From contig JAJJLU010000668.1 of NCBI GenBank assembly GCA_023807065.1, positions 1 to 24,236 on the forward strand: a DNA stretch of 24,236 bases, read 5' to 3'. Under the pieces are notes generated by a model that saw only the letters and a list, made by a program, of their open reading frames with translations, ran no database searches and was not told where the DNA came from. Made by a program: the position numbers and the translations under genes. Shown in pieces: positions 1 to 8,875 of this stretch. The DNA is from Isotricha intestinalis (lineage: Eukaryota > Ciliophora > Litostomatea > Vestibuliferida > Isotrichidae). Positions within the stretch are counted from its first letter, which is position 1; every line of letters begins with the position of its first letter.

Positions 1-735
1 TTTATTTTGAATTATTTTTATTTTTTTATTAAAATATTTTATTGCATTTTTAATGTATTTAATATTTAATTCTTCATTTTTTAATATATGTTTATTTAAC
101 TTATTTTCATCAATTAAAGATTTAGATTTTTTATGAAAGATTATTTTTTTTGTTTGTTTTTTTGGAATTAATAAATTTTTTAATCCTAAAGGATAATTTA
201 GATAAATTTCTCTTTTTTGCTCTTGAAAAAAACTCAATTCTTTAAGTTTCTCACTTGATTTCTTCATTTGAGTAATAATTGAATCTTTTTCAAATATTTG
301 ATTAACTAATATAAATTTTTCATATAAAAGATGTTGTTTTACTTCTATTAAAGGATTTAAAATATATTCTTCGTTCATTTCATTTAATTTATTTTTTATG
401 CTATTAAAAACAATATATAATAAATTAAGGTCTTCGTCTTCTTTTTGTTTTTGATATTTTAATTGGCCTAATAAATTAATTTTTATTAATGTTTTTAGGT
501 TATCATTACTGTAATTATTATTTATTTTTATATTTTTATTAATATTATTTTTTATTTCAGTGTTATTTTCAATTTTTTGTATATAATTTTTTATAATTTG
601 AATTGAATCTTGAAATAAATTTGTTAAAAAAGCTTCTTTTATATTTTTGAATTTGTTTTCATGTTTTAAATCTTGATAAATTGATTTTAAATCATTTATT
701 TTTTTGTTTTCTTGAAGACAAAGATTATTTCTCAT
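1..735 (-). CDS. Coiled-coil protein, partial, runs off the left edge
   Basis: The reading frame opens at an ATG at 735-733 (protein begins MRNNLCLQENKK) and stays open for 245 codons to base 1, so the C-terminus lies outside the window. The product is rich in Lys, Asn, Glu, Ile and Leu with heptad-like stretches, for example around KKSSEKLKELSFFQEQKRE, which suggests long helices or a coiled coil. No catalytic motif, signal peptide or membrane segment is visible. Glutamine is CAA and there is no internal stop over 735 bases of very A+T-rich DNA, which strongly supports real coding. I do not recognise the family. The next gene on this strand ends 752 bases upstream, so it is probably transcribed alone. 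Confidence 0.75.
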   Translation of the reverse strand, partial: MRNNLCLQENKKINDLKSIYQDLKHENKFKNIKEAFLTNLFQDSIQIIKNYIQKIENNTEIKNNINKNIKINNNYSNDNLKTLIKINLLGQLKYQKQKEDEDLNLLYIVFNSIKNKLNEMNEEYILNPLIEVKQHLLYEKFILVNQIFEKDSIITQMKKSSEKLKELSFFQEQKREIYLNYPLGLKNLLIPKKQTKKIIFHKKSKSLIDENKLNKHILKNEELNIKYIKNAIKYFNKKIKIIQNK

Positions 736-1487
736 TTTGTTTTTAAAAATTAAATTAAAAATTAATTTGTTTTATAATTCACATTTGAAAAAGATAATGA
801 TAAACAAATTAACTCATTGAGAAAATCAGTAAGAGTGAAATAAAAAAAAATAGAAATAGAAATTAAACTAAAAAATTTTTTCACATCAATTGAACCAAGT
901 CAAACAAGAATGACAAATTAATTATGGTAAATGATTATTTGTACAATAAAATCTATACAAAATAATTAGGAAAACTATAAATTAAATAATTTAATCCAAT
1001 AGTTAAGATTTGATCGTCAAATTAGAAAGAAAGTGTAATTCAAGTTAAATTTTATTCTATTGAAATAATAATTACTTAAAATGTATATATTGTCAGGGTA
1101 AAATATGTAAAAATTATTTTTGTTTTGATTCTAAAAATAAACCAATAAAGTTCAATGTATAATAAAGAAATTTGAATTATCACATTATATGAATAAATAT
1201 ATTCTAAAAACTTATTTTATCTACAAAACAAAATCGATGTATAAAAACGATATTCATAGTACTAAATATTTATGCTCCAACTTCTTATTTTTATCAATAT
1301 TAAAGAAATAATTATATATAGGTATATTGAAAGTCTTTTATTAAATATTTATTATTATTTAATTATCTAATATATTTAATTGTTCATAAAATTAAAAAAA
1401 ACATATAAAAAAAAAATTAGATTTGATTTTTTTAGTTTTTATAAAACTAATAATTAAAAAATTCCTCTTCTACTATTAAAATTTATT
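736..1487. other. Intergenic spacer, no intact gene
   Basis: This spacer holds no frame of convincing length. Composition is mostly A/T runs. Around 1081-1170 a short + strand frame shows two CxxC-like pairs (LKCIYCQGKICKNYF) inside about 30 open codons, which might be a scrap of an old zinc-binding gene but is too short to call. I see no RNA gene or repeat. Confidence 0.5.
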
Positions 1488-1904
1488 TTAAAAAGGTTTA
1501 AAAACTTGGCAAATTTCTTGTTTATCATTTTTTAAAATTTTCATGCAAAGAGCATAAAGAGCATTTTTTCCGAATTTTTTAACAACAGAAATTAAAGAAT
1601 TTTTAATAGATTGAGGAAGTTCATCCCAAACAGCCATTAAAGAAGGAACAATATTTATTTTTTTTCCTTTTAAATGTTTGTCATAACATCCAAAAATGAT
1701 TTGAACATCTCTTGGAACAATTTCAAGAAGAACATTAATTAAGTCTTGTTTTTTTGTATCTTTTAATTTCATTAAATCTTTTAATAATTGAGAATTTCCT
1801 AATAAACATTTTGAAAAATCAACTATTTCAGTGTTATTTTTTTTTTCTGCTGAAATTGAAGTAACTGAACAAATCAATACTAAAAATAAAAATACGATTT
1901 TCAT
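1488..1904 (-). CDS. Small secreted protein with four cysteines
   Basis: This encodes a 138-residue protein. Residues 1-19 (MKIVFLFLVLICSVTSISA) form a textbook signal peptide: a Lys near the start, a hydrophobic core and an A-x-A-like cleavage site before EKK. The mature chain of about 119 residues is basic and looks helical, with cysteines at about 33, 73, 120 and 132. These could form two disulfides, which fits secretion or a lumenal location. Six-cysteine saposin spacing is not present, so I do not assign it to the saposin/amoebapore group. No transmembrane segment follows the signal peptide. The ATG is the first in frame and sits behind an A/T-only leader. It faces the La-motif gene across 130 bp. 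Function is unknown; a secreted effector, granule or surface-associated protein is possible but only inferred. Confidence 0.75.
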   Translation of the reverse strand: MKIVFLFLVLICSVTSISAEKKNNTEIVDFSKCLLGNSQLLKDLMKLKDTKKQDLINVLLEIVPRDVQIIFGCYDKHLKGKKINIVPSLMAVWDELPQSIKNSLISVVKKFGKNALYALCMKILKNDKQEICQVFKPF

Positions 1905-2034
1905 TTTATATTTTTTTTTTTTTTGGATTTTTATATATTTTAACTTATTTATTTGTTATATAATTGGATTTTTATTTTTTTTTATTTTTTATTTACTTAT
2001 TTTTTAAAAATAATTAAATCTATTTTGATATAAA
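1905..2034. promoter_or_regulatory. Compact divergent intergenic region, probable shared promoter
   Basis: Only 130 bases separate the start codons of the secreted protein (-) and the La-motif protein (+). Both promoters and both 5' leaders must therefore lie here. The sequence is nearly pure A+T with long T runs on the + strand next to the minus-strand gene. No specific factor site can be named. Confidence 0.4.
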
Positions 2035-3666
2035 ATGACAGATGATTCTAATGATAATTCGGATTTAAAGAAGATTAATAATTTTAATTTCGATGAAAAT
2101 ATTTTTAATACAGAACCGACAACTTCAAAGAAAAAAAAAGGTAAATTAAAGAAAAATAAAGCAATTGATTTTATGGATTATGCTAAAGATAAAGGAATAG
2201 AAATTAATTTACAATATGAAGAACCTAAACAATTAGAAATGCCAAAGCCACAAAATAATTATAAGAAAGATTTTGAAAAACCAAAATATGAAAATAATCC
2301 AAAGATAAAAACATCAAATGATAAATTAAAAGACAAAGATAAAGAAAAGGAAAAGGAAAAGGAAAAAGAAAAAGAAAAAAAAGAAAATATAATAGAAGAA
2401 AAAAAAGATAATGAATTTAAAGATGATTATTATAAAGAAAGGAAAGGAAAAAATTATAATCAAGATTATGATTTTTATGATAATTCATATTATAATCAAA
2501 ATGATTATTATCATAATAATAGAAGATTTTTCAATAATTATAATAATTATAAAGATTATGATAATTATGATGATTATAACAATTACAATGATAATTATAA
2601 CAGAAATTACAGAAGTGGATTTAATCACTATGATAATTATGATTATGATTATGATTATAAAAATAATTATTATAGAAACAATTATTATAATAATAACTAT
2701 GGATATGATAATAGAAATAAAAATTATAATTATGAAAATAGAAGAAATAATAATATAGCAATTGAATTACCTGATCCAACAGAAAATAATAACAATGAAA
2801 ATATTTTAAACTCTAATAATAATAATACTACTTTTAATATAAAAAATGATAATAATAATATTAAGAATAAGAAATTTTCTTCAAATAATAATAATAAAAA
2901 TAATAATAATTATAATAATATAAATCAAAATAATATTAATCAAAATATACAAAATAAAAATATGCAAATGCCAATGAATCCAAAAATGATGATTCCTTTA
3001 GGAAATAATAAATTTGATAAATTAAATCCTAAGCCAATATATCCAAATCCTTTATTAGGAGCTCAAATGATGAATAATTATCATGCTCAAATGTTAAATA
3101 TGAATTATTTAAATCCTCAATTAAATGTTAATCCTTATATTCCAAATTATACTTTTTTAAACAGAGATGAAGATATATTAAACTTAATTGAAAGTTTCTT
3201 TTCTAAAAAATATCTTAATAAACACCTTGATATAAGAACATTAATGTTAAACGATGAAGGTTTAGTTCCAATAGATTATATATTAAATTTAATAAAAATA
3301 AAAGGAGCTATCATAACTCAAGAAAAAATATGTGAAATAATAGAAAAAATAGGAAGTGATATAGTAGGGAAAAAAGTATTAGATAATAATATTTTTTTAT
3401 TTCCTAAAAATTATAATGATATAAAAGATTCATTAATATCTATTGAAGAAATGAAAAAAAATAATGAACAAATTAAAAAGCAACAACAAATGTTTGCTCA
3501 ACAACAACAATTATTATTTCAACAATCTCAAATACCAATGCCTTTTATGGCTTCTATGATGACTCCTATGAATATGGGAATGTATTATGGTCCTTTAATT
3601 TGGCCTCAAGAAATGAATTTTAATACTAGAATGAGAAGTGGAGAAAAAAAAGATGAGAAAGATTAG
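2035..3666 (+). CDS. La-motif (LARP-like) RNA-binding protein with Tyr/Asn-rich disordered region
   Basis: This 543-residue protein has a La-type winged-helix RNA-binding motif at about residues 374-460. It begins near EDILNLIESFFSKKYLNK and continues with HLDIRTLMLNDEGLVPIDYI, which follows the La-motif pattern of an aromatic helix, then L-R-x-x-M-x-x-(D/E)-G-x-V-P-I. La-motif proteins bind mRNA ends and influence stability and translation. No RRM follows, so it is closer to the LARP1/LARP4 type than to genuine La, though I cannot assign a subfamily. Before the motif come a basic segment, a (KE)n run at about 103-115, a Tyr/Asn/Asp-rich stretch at about 130-241 with scattered Arg, and poly-Asn tracts at about 250-305. 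The C-terminus is Gln- and Met-rich. It is the only complete gene here ending in TAG. It looks like a cytoplasmic RNP or granule protein (inference). Confidence 0.75.
   Translation: MTDDSNDNSDLKKINNFNFDENIFNTEPTTSKKKKGKLKKNKAIDFMDYAKDKGIEINLQYEEPKQLEMPKPQNNYKKDFEKPKYENNPKIKTSNDKLKDKDKEKEKEKEKEKEKKENIIEEKKDNEFKDDYYKERKGKNYNQDYDFYDNSYYNQNDYYHNNRRFFNNYNNYKDYDNYDDYNNYNDNYNRNYRSGFNHYDNYDYDYDYKNNYYRNNYYNNNYGYDNRNKNYNYENRRNNNIAIELPDPTENNNNENILNSNNNNTTFNIKNDNNNIKNKKFSSNNNNKNNNNYNNINQNNINQNIQNKNMQMPMNPKMMIPLGNNKFDKLNPKPIYPNPLLGAQMMNNYHAQMLNMNYLNPQLNVNPYIPNYTFLNRDEDILNLIESFFSKKYLNKHLDIRTLMLNDEGLVPIDYILNLIKIKGAIITQEKICEIIEKIGSDIVGKKVLDNNIFLFPKNYNDIKDSLISIEEMKKNNEQIKKQQQMFAQQQQLLFQQSQIPMPFMASMMTPMNMGMYYGPLIWPQEMNFNTRMRSGEKKDEKD
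2341..2379 (+). repeat. Imperfect AARGAA hexamer tandem repeat encoding (KE)n
   Basis: AAG/AAA plus GAA codons alternate about six to seven times inside the La-motif gene and encode a Lys-Glu dipeptide run. The third base of Lys drifts from G to A along the tract. It is a coding microsatellite that could vary in length by slippage. Confidence 0.8.
2431..2757 (+). repeat. Tyr/Asn/Asp-rich low-complexity coding tract
   Basis: About 110 codons are dominated by Tyr (TAT), Asn (AAT) and Asp (GAT), with phrases such as NYNNYKDYDNYDDYNNYND and a DYDYDYD run. The composition, aromatic residues spaced in polar sequence with scattered Arg, resembles prion-like domains of RNA-granule proteins. It is part of the La-motif gene. 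Confidence 0.8.
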
Positions 3667-4102
3667 ACTTTTTTAATTTTTATTTTTATTTTTTACTTTT
3701 TTAAGGGTTAAATTTTTATTTTTTGTTCATATATTTTTATATATGTGAAGTTTAAATAAAAATAGCAATTTATCTTTTTTTTTTCTTTTATTTTTAATTA
3801 TGATTATTTTTATGAATTTAAATATATAATTAATATTATTAACTAAAATTCAGTTAGATTTTATTTCATAGATAATAATAAAAAAGAATAATAAATTATT
3901 ATTAAAAACTCTTTCTTTTAAATTGTTAAACTAAAGCAACAACAAAAGTAATTAAAGGAAAGCATAATAATATAAAATTAATCTAATAAATTATAAGCTT
4001 ATATTATAAAATAAATAATATAAAAAATTTAAAAATAATTAATTAAATTTAAATTTATTTATTTATGTGTAAAAATAATAAAACAAAACTCAAAAAAATA
4101 AA
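3667..4102. other. Intergenic spacer, no gene seen
   Basis: This is the 3' flank of the La-motif gene: A/T homopolymers and short mixed sequence with frequent stops in all frames. I see no RNA gene, repeat unit or open frame. Confidence 0.5.
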
Positions 4103-4350
4103 ATACACCGTTTAATTTCCTTGATTGTAATCCCTTCACAACCATAATTTTTTTTAAAAACTCAGTAATTTTCCTTAATTGTTCCTCATCAATAGATTTA
4201 TTAACCCAAACATCAAATCTAAAAATTCTTTTTTTCTAACCTCCAATTTTAGTTTTATCAATAAATCTAACACCATTAATTAATTGACAAATTATAACAT
4301 TTTCTCCCATTAAACTACATAATAATTTAGTCCCAAAGAGGTTCTAGTTA
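4103..4350 (-). pseudogene. Decayed eIF4E-like fragment
   Basis: Read on the minus strand, this segment encodes a chain resembling the C-terminal half of the cap-binding translation factor eIF4E. It shows EPLWD, then CSLMGENVIICQLINGVRF, then IDKTKIGG, a TAG stop at 4238-4236, then KKRIFRFDVWVNKS and EEQLRKITEFLKK. eIF4E family members share the Trp-containing helix before a (L/M)-x-G-E stretch, the 'I-x-G-x-x-x' strand and the basic 'F-x-x-x-x-W' strand. The frame is broken at least three times: stops near LWD, the internal TAG, and a one-base shift after FLKK, where the next frame reads NYGCEGITIKEIKR. No start codon or N-terminal half is visible. I read it as a dead, 5'-truncated copy. Similarity is by eye only. 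Confidence 0.6.
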
Positions 4351-5044
4351 TACATGTTTTTTTTAATTTTTCAAAATTTTGAAAAGTATATTTTTTTATT
4401 ATATTGTTTATATTTTATTTTTTTTATAGTTTAATATAACTAATATTACATTATTTATTAAATGTAGAATTTAAAATATATTTTGATTCAAGAATTTTTT
4501 ATCCTTTTTTGTCTTTATTAATTTGGAAAAAAAATTAAAATTATTTGATGTAATAAAGGATTTGTTTTTTATGTCAGTTATTTTTATATTATTTAGTTAA
4601 TTTAATTGAAAGTCATAGATAATGAGTTTGTTACTTAAAGTAATATTAAAGATATGATTTGTTAATGATAATATAAACCTAGTTTTTACATAATCTTAAT
4701 ATTGTACATATATATATTTTTTCATATTTTCTTTTTCACTCTTTATTAATGTTTTGGAGATTTAGATTCATTTTATTTTTTTCATTTTTCTTTTAATTTT
4801 TAATATTATTCGAAAATTTATTTTTTTTGTAATGACTTATCCTTTTTAAAATTTCAATGATTCATTGATTCATTTGATTGAATTTTATTACTTTAATAAT
4901 TTGATTAATATAATATCAACATAACTTCCAATTGACTCTTTCCATTTCCTTAATAAATAATCTTATCTTCAATTAAAAATTTAAAAATAAATTATTTAAA
5001 AATAAAAAAAACTAAATTAATTTTTTTAAAATATTTATTAAAAT
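4351..5044. other. Intergenic spacer, no gene seen
   Basis: Nearly 700 bases of A/T-rich sequence with many stops in all six frames. It may include the eroded 5' part of the eIF4E-like fragment (which would extend rightwards on the minus strand), but no recognisable peptide can be read. The right end is the 3' flank of the TBC gene. Confidence 0.5.
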
Positions 5045-6655
5045 TTATTTTTCATCATCATCTTTATCTTTTTCCTTAAATTGATAATTATTTAAAGAAT
5101 TTTGTAATTTAAGATCAAGATCTCCTAAAATTCCGGTAATAAAATTAACATTAACTCCTTTATGAATAATCGAAGATTGAATAATTTCTTCAGAAAAATC
5201 ATTTGAATTTTGAACATTATTTTTACATTTATGAATATCTCTTTGAATTAATAAATCATTATAAATCTTATAATTATTATCATTAATATCTTTCTCATCT
5301 AAATCTTTATTATTTTCTCTTTTATTTTCTTCTTCAATTTTATTTTTATTTTTTATAATTTTTTCTTCAACATTATCATTAAAAAAATCATAATCAATAA
5401 TTTTATTATCAAAATATTTAGTTTTTAAAATTTCTACTTTTTGAATATACAAATCATTAACATTTTCAACACAAAAAGGCCAATTTAAATTACAAATCTT
5501 TTTATTTTCATTTTCTTTACTTTTAAATTCAATCTTTTTAGTTTTATTAATTGAATCATAAACTTCTTTATAACACTTTTCTCTAAGTTCCCAAATATCA
5601 TTAATATCAAAATTACAATAATGCTTATCTAATAATTTACTCATAAAAGTCTCACTATTAAAATTTTCTTCAGGAATTTTAATTTCTAAAAATTCATTTA
5701 TTTCATTAAAGTCTTTTAACTTTAATATTTGATCTTTTAATTCTTCTAAAATAGCAATTGCAGCTCTGAATAAAACAATATTTCCATCTAACATCATTGC
5801 ATCCCATATAATATAAAAATTTAAAAATGAACATCCGTCAACAAAGAGTGAATCAAACCATTTATATAATAAATTTTGTAAAGAAATATCTGCATTTAAT
5901 TTATTAATATGGTTTTTAACTTCATTTAATTCTTTATTTGCTTTACTAAATAAATTTGAACAAACTAAGCAATCAACCATCATTCCATTTAATTCACTAA
6001 AATAATCATTTGGTAAAATATTTTCTAAAATTTGTGTAAAAACCCAAAAAGCATTTTCCTAAACATTTTAAAAAAAATAAGAAAAAATATTAAATAATTA
6101 AATACTTCTTGTTCAAAAATAAAAAGTAATCTGGCAGCAAAATAATTAAAACCTTGGCAATAACCAATTTTAGGATTTCTTCTTGAATAAACTAATAATA
6201 TATTTCTTAGCTTTTTTAAATTTTCTTCATTTAAAAAATCTTCATTAGGGAAAGTTCTTGGAATATCAGCATCAATAACATTTTCTGCATTTGAAGGAAT
6301 ATTATTTGGATAATTATTAAGTAAATTTTGATAATAGCCTTTATTATTCTTTTTCTCTCTTGCGGCTCCACTTGCATAAAACCAAAATTGTGGTCTATAT
6401 TCTCCTGGAACTCCATTAATCATTAATTTTTTTAAACGCTTTCTTATTAATCTAAGCTCACATTTATCTGTTGTTGAGAGCTTTTGAAATAACTATATTT
6501 TAAATATTTTGTTTTTATTTGTTATTTTAGAATTAATTTTTATATATTTGTTTTACTTCTTTTCCATTATCTTTCCATGTATCTTTATATGATTTTACTA
6601 CTATTCCTTTTATTTTTGATATAACTATATTTTCTTTCTCAGATGAATTTTCCAT
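5045..6655 (-). CDS. TBC-domain Rab GTPase-activating protein, three exons
   Basis: Joining exons 6655-6557, 6492-6106 and 6058-5045 gives a 499-residue protein starting MENSSEKENI. The TBC domain begins near residue 60 (GVPGEYRPQFW). It carries the arginine finger in IDADIPRTF (Arg about 112, pattern I-x-x-D-x-x-R) and the glutamine finger in GYCQG (Gln about 146). After the second intron it continues ENAFWVFTQILE, a standard TBC helix. With both fingers present it should accelerate GTP hydrolysis by a Rab and so switch off a membrane-trafficking step at a vesicle or organelle surface. The last 170 or so residues are Lys/Asn/Glu-rich and of unknown role. Both introns keep phase 0, and removing them restores the domain, so the model is well supported. 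The Rab partner cannot be named. It faces RSP3 across 132 bp. Confidence 0.88.
6059..6105 (-). other. Intron 2 of the TBC gene, 47 nt
   Basis: On the minus strand it starts GTATTT and ends TTTAG. Splicing joins codons for FEQE to ENAFWVF, restoring the conserved TBC sequence. Read through, the frame leaves the TBC pattern and soon stops. It is phase 0 and almost pure A/T with a T-rich 3' half. Confidence 0.85.
6493..6556 (-). other. Intron 1 of the TBC gene, 64 nt
   Basis: On the minus strand it starts GTAAAAC and ends ATATAG, with an in-frame TAA inside. Splicing joins DNGKE (residue 33) to LFQKLSTTDK in phase 0 and links an upstream ATG to the TBC domain. A TTCTAAAATAAC stretch in the middle could hold the branch point. 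Confidence 0.75.
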
Positions 6656-6787
6656 TTAAAACAAATTTATTTTTTACAAAAAATAAATAATTAATAAAAA
6701 TAAAATGTTAATAAAAAATAATATAAAAAATAATATAACTCCCATAAAAAACATAAATAAAAAAACTTTGAAAAATAAATTAAAAAA
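6656..6787. promoter_or_regulatory. Compact divergent intergenic region, probable shared promoter
   Basis: Only 132 bases lie between the start codons of the TBC gene (-) and RSP3 (+). The sequence is A-rich on the + strand with one short C-containing island (ACTCCC, about 6738-6743). Both promoters must lie here; no factor site can be named. Confidence 0.4.
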
Positions 6788-8875
6788 ATGCAAAACCCCT
6801 TAAATCTAAATCCACAAGTGATAGAAGAAAAAACAACTTTTAATCCTTCTTCAAATAAATTAACATATAATTTCGTAACAGACCCTCGTCTTCGTCGAGG
6901 ACATAACTTTGGAGTAGTCTATGTCACATCTTCTTCATACGATAACACAATTCCAAAATCAGAAAATAAAAAATCTCAAAATCAAAAAAGTGAAAATATG
7001 CAAAAAAAATCATTTAAATTTAAAAATAAATATGCAATAGATGCAATGAATAAAACAGAAGAAGAAAAAAAAAGTAAATTTAATAATGAAGGATTTGGAA
7101 TTTTTACTGAAAAAGTTACTACTACAATAATGCCAAAACCGATTTCTTTTGATGAAATAATTCAAACTGATCCTTTACCTGAAAAGCCTGTTCCTAAATT
7201 AATTTGGCCTGAAAAAACAGGAGTTGATGTTGAAACTCAAATTAATGATGGTGATTTATTTAATTTTACTTTAGAAGTTAAACCTCTTGTTTCTATTATT
7301 GTCAGTAAAACTTTAGAAGATTCAAGACGAGAAGTTTTAGAAGAAGAAGAATTAAAAATTATTAAAGAACAACAAAATAAATACAAAGACTTAGAAAATG
7401 AAGAAAAAGAAAGAATTAAAAATATTGAAAATATTGAAAGGGAAAAATATGAGGAAATGAAAATGAAAAAAAATGAAAAAATTAAAAGATTAGAAATGAC
7501 AAAATTATTTCAAAAGAAATTAATAAGTAGAATTAAAGCTAAACAATATATTAAAAAAATATATAATCAAACACATGAATATATGAAAGAAAGAGGTTTA
7601 TATAAAACTCCTGATTCAAAAGATTTTTATACAGATTTATTACCAGATATAGAAAATATTGCAGAAACACAATTTAAATATGATTATTCTAATTTAGAAA
7701 ATATTCAAAAAATGTTAAAATACAAATATACAAAAGAAACAAATGAAGAACATGTTCAATCAATTATAAATGAGAAAAAAAGATTAGAAGAAAATGTTAG
7801 AATAAGAGAAATATTAAAAATAAGAGAAGCAGAAGAAATAAAAAGAAAAAAAGAAGAAAGAGCAAGAAGAAGACATGAAAAAATATTAGATGGAATTAGA
7901 CAAGTTATAAGAGAAAATTTATTAAAAGAAGCTGAATTTATAGAAGATAATTCACCAGATAATATATTTGATATAAATGGTTTTTATCAAAAAGATAAAG
8001 GATTTACTTTAAGCGGAGGAGTTATTGGACAAATTGCTTTATTAATTGAATTAATTAATAAAATTAATCCTGAGTTTTTAGACGATGAAAAAATAAATAA
8101 AATTTTAAGTGCTTATATGGAAAAATCCCATTCTTTTATTTTCATTTATAAAAATGAAGATATGGAATCTTATAAAGCAATTGATGAAAATATTGAAACA
8201 ATAGAAGATATATCTAAACCAAATGATGATAAATTTAATCAAGTAATTCAAAAATTTTATGAAAATACTTTAATTAATGATGATATGTTACAATTTTTTT
8301 TCGATGCTGCTAAAAATTCAATTGGTTTAGAAAATATACAAGAAACATATTTTAAAATCTTTAAATTAATTTTAGAGAGATTTAGAAATGGAAATGATTT
8401 TGGAGTTGTTAAATTTGCTCAAAGAGATTTAGCCATTGATGAAATTCCTTTAGAATGTATTTGTTTACTTGAACCTGAAATTATTCCTATTGAAAATCCA
8501 AATGATAAAGTTGATGATAAGCCTAAAAGTAAATTAGCTGCGATTAAAAAAAATAAAAAAGGAGCTAAGAATTTTTATTCTCATTTTTTCTCTGAAAAAA
8601 TCTATAGTATGAATTTTGTTTCTGAAAAAATAAAAATTATTTGTATTAATAAAAATTTCGATAGAATTTGGAGAAAAAATTTCGTTGATTGTATTGATTA
8701 TACTTTTAAATTTGAAGAAGCTGAAAAAGAGAATTTAATGCAACAAATTAATGAAAATTATGATTCTTTTGTTAATCTATTAGGAAATAATTTAGCACAA
8801 AATTATCAAAAAGAAATTGTGCCTTTACAAGTTTTCGTTCCTAAAGAAGAGGAAGAAGAAGAGAAAAATGAGTAA
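6788..8875 (+). CDS. RSP3: Radial spoke protein 3 (RSPH3 family) with long C-terminal extension
   Basis: This 695-residue protein matches the RSP3 pattern in order. The N-terminal block YNFVTDPRLRRGHNFG (about 27-42) corresponds to the family's D-x-R-x-x-R-G motif. An FDEIIQTDPLPEKPVPKL segment (about 121-138) recalls the acidic QTD/PP repeat. The core TGVDVETQINDGDLFNFTLE (about 144-163) leads into VKPLVSIIVSKTLE and the EEEEL helix. A long charged coiled coil follows. RSP3 spans the radial spoke, anchors it to outer doublet microtubules and holds spoke subunits and an A-kinase anchoring helix, so this gene implies motile cilia. The characterised green-algal protein is about 500 residues; here residues of about 300-695 form an extra region I do not recognise, ending in an acidic tail. 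The first ATG, at 6788, supplies the conserved N-terminus, so the start is secure. Confidence 0.85.
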   Translation: MQNPLNLNPQVIEEKTTFNPSSNKLTYNFVTDPRLRRGHNFGVVYVTSSSYDNTIPKSENKKSQNQKSENMQKKSFKFKNKYAIDAMNKTEEEKKSKFNNEGFGIFTEKVTTTIMPKPISFDEIIQTDPLPEKPVPKLIWPEKTGVDVETQINDGDLFNFTLEVKPLVSIIVSKTLEDSRREVLEEEELKIIKEQQNKYKDLENEEKERIKNIENIEREKYEEMKMKKNEKIKRLEMTKLFQKKLISRIKAKQYIKKIYNQTHEYMKERGLYKTPDSKDFYTDLLPDIENIAETQFKYDYSNLENIQKMLKYKYTKETNEEHVQSIINEKKRLEENVRIREILKIREAEEIKRKKEERARRRHEKILDGIRQVIRENLLKEAEFIEDNSPDNIFDINGFYQKDKGFTLSGGVIGQIALLIELINKINPEFLDDEKINKILSAYMEKSHSFIFIYKNEDMESYKAIDENIETIEDISKPNDDKFNQVIQKFYENTLINDDMLQFFFDAAKNSIGLENIQETYFKIFKLILERFRNGNDFGVVKFAQRDLAIDEIPLECICLLEPEIIPIENPNDKVDDKPKSKLAAIKKNKKGAKNFYSHFFSEKIYSMNFVSEKIKIICINKNFDRIWRKNFVDCIDYTFKFEEAEKENLMQQINENYDSFVNLLGNNLAQNYQKEIVPLQVFVPKEEEEEEKNE

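Noticed and set aside
1081..1170. Short CxxC-like zinc-binding peptide in the first spacer
   Set aside because: Only about 30 open codons with no flanking domain; chance or too eroded to assign.
2411..2758. Ile/Met-rich open frame overlapping the La-motif gene
   Set aside because: It is the out-of-frame reading of the AAT/TAT/GAT codons of the Tyr/Asn-rich tract; its poly-Ile composition is an artefact of that repeat.
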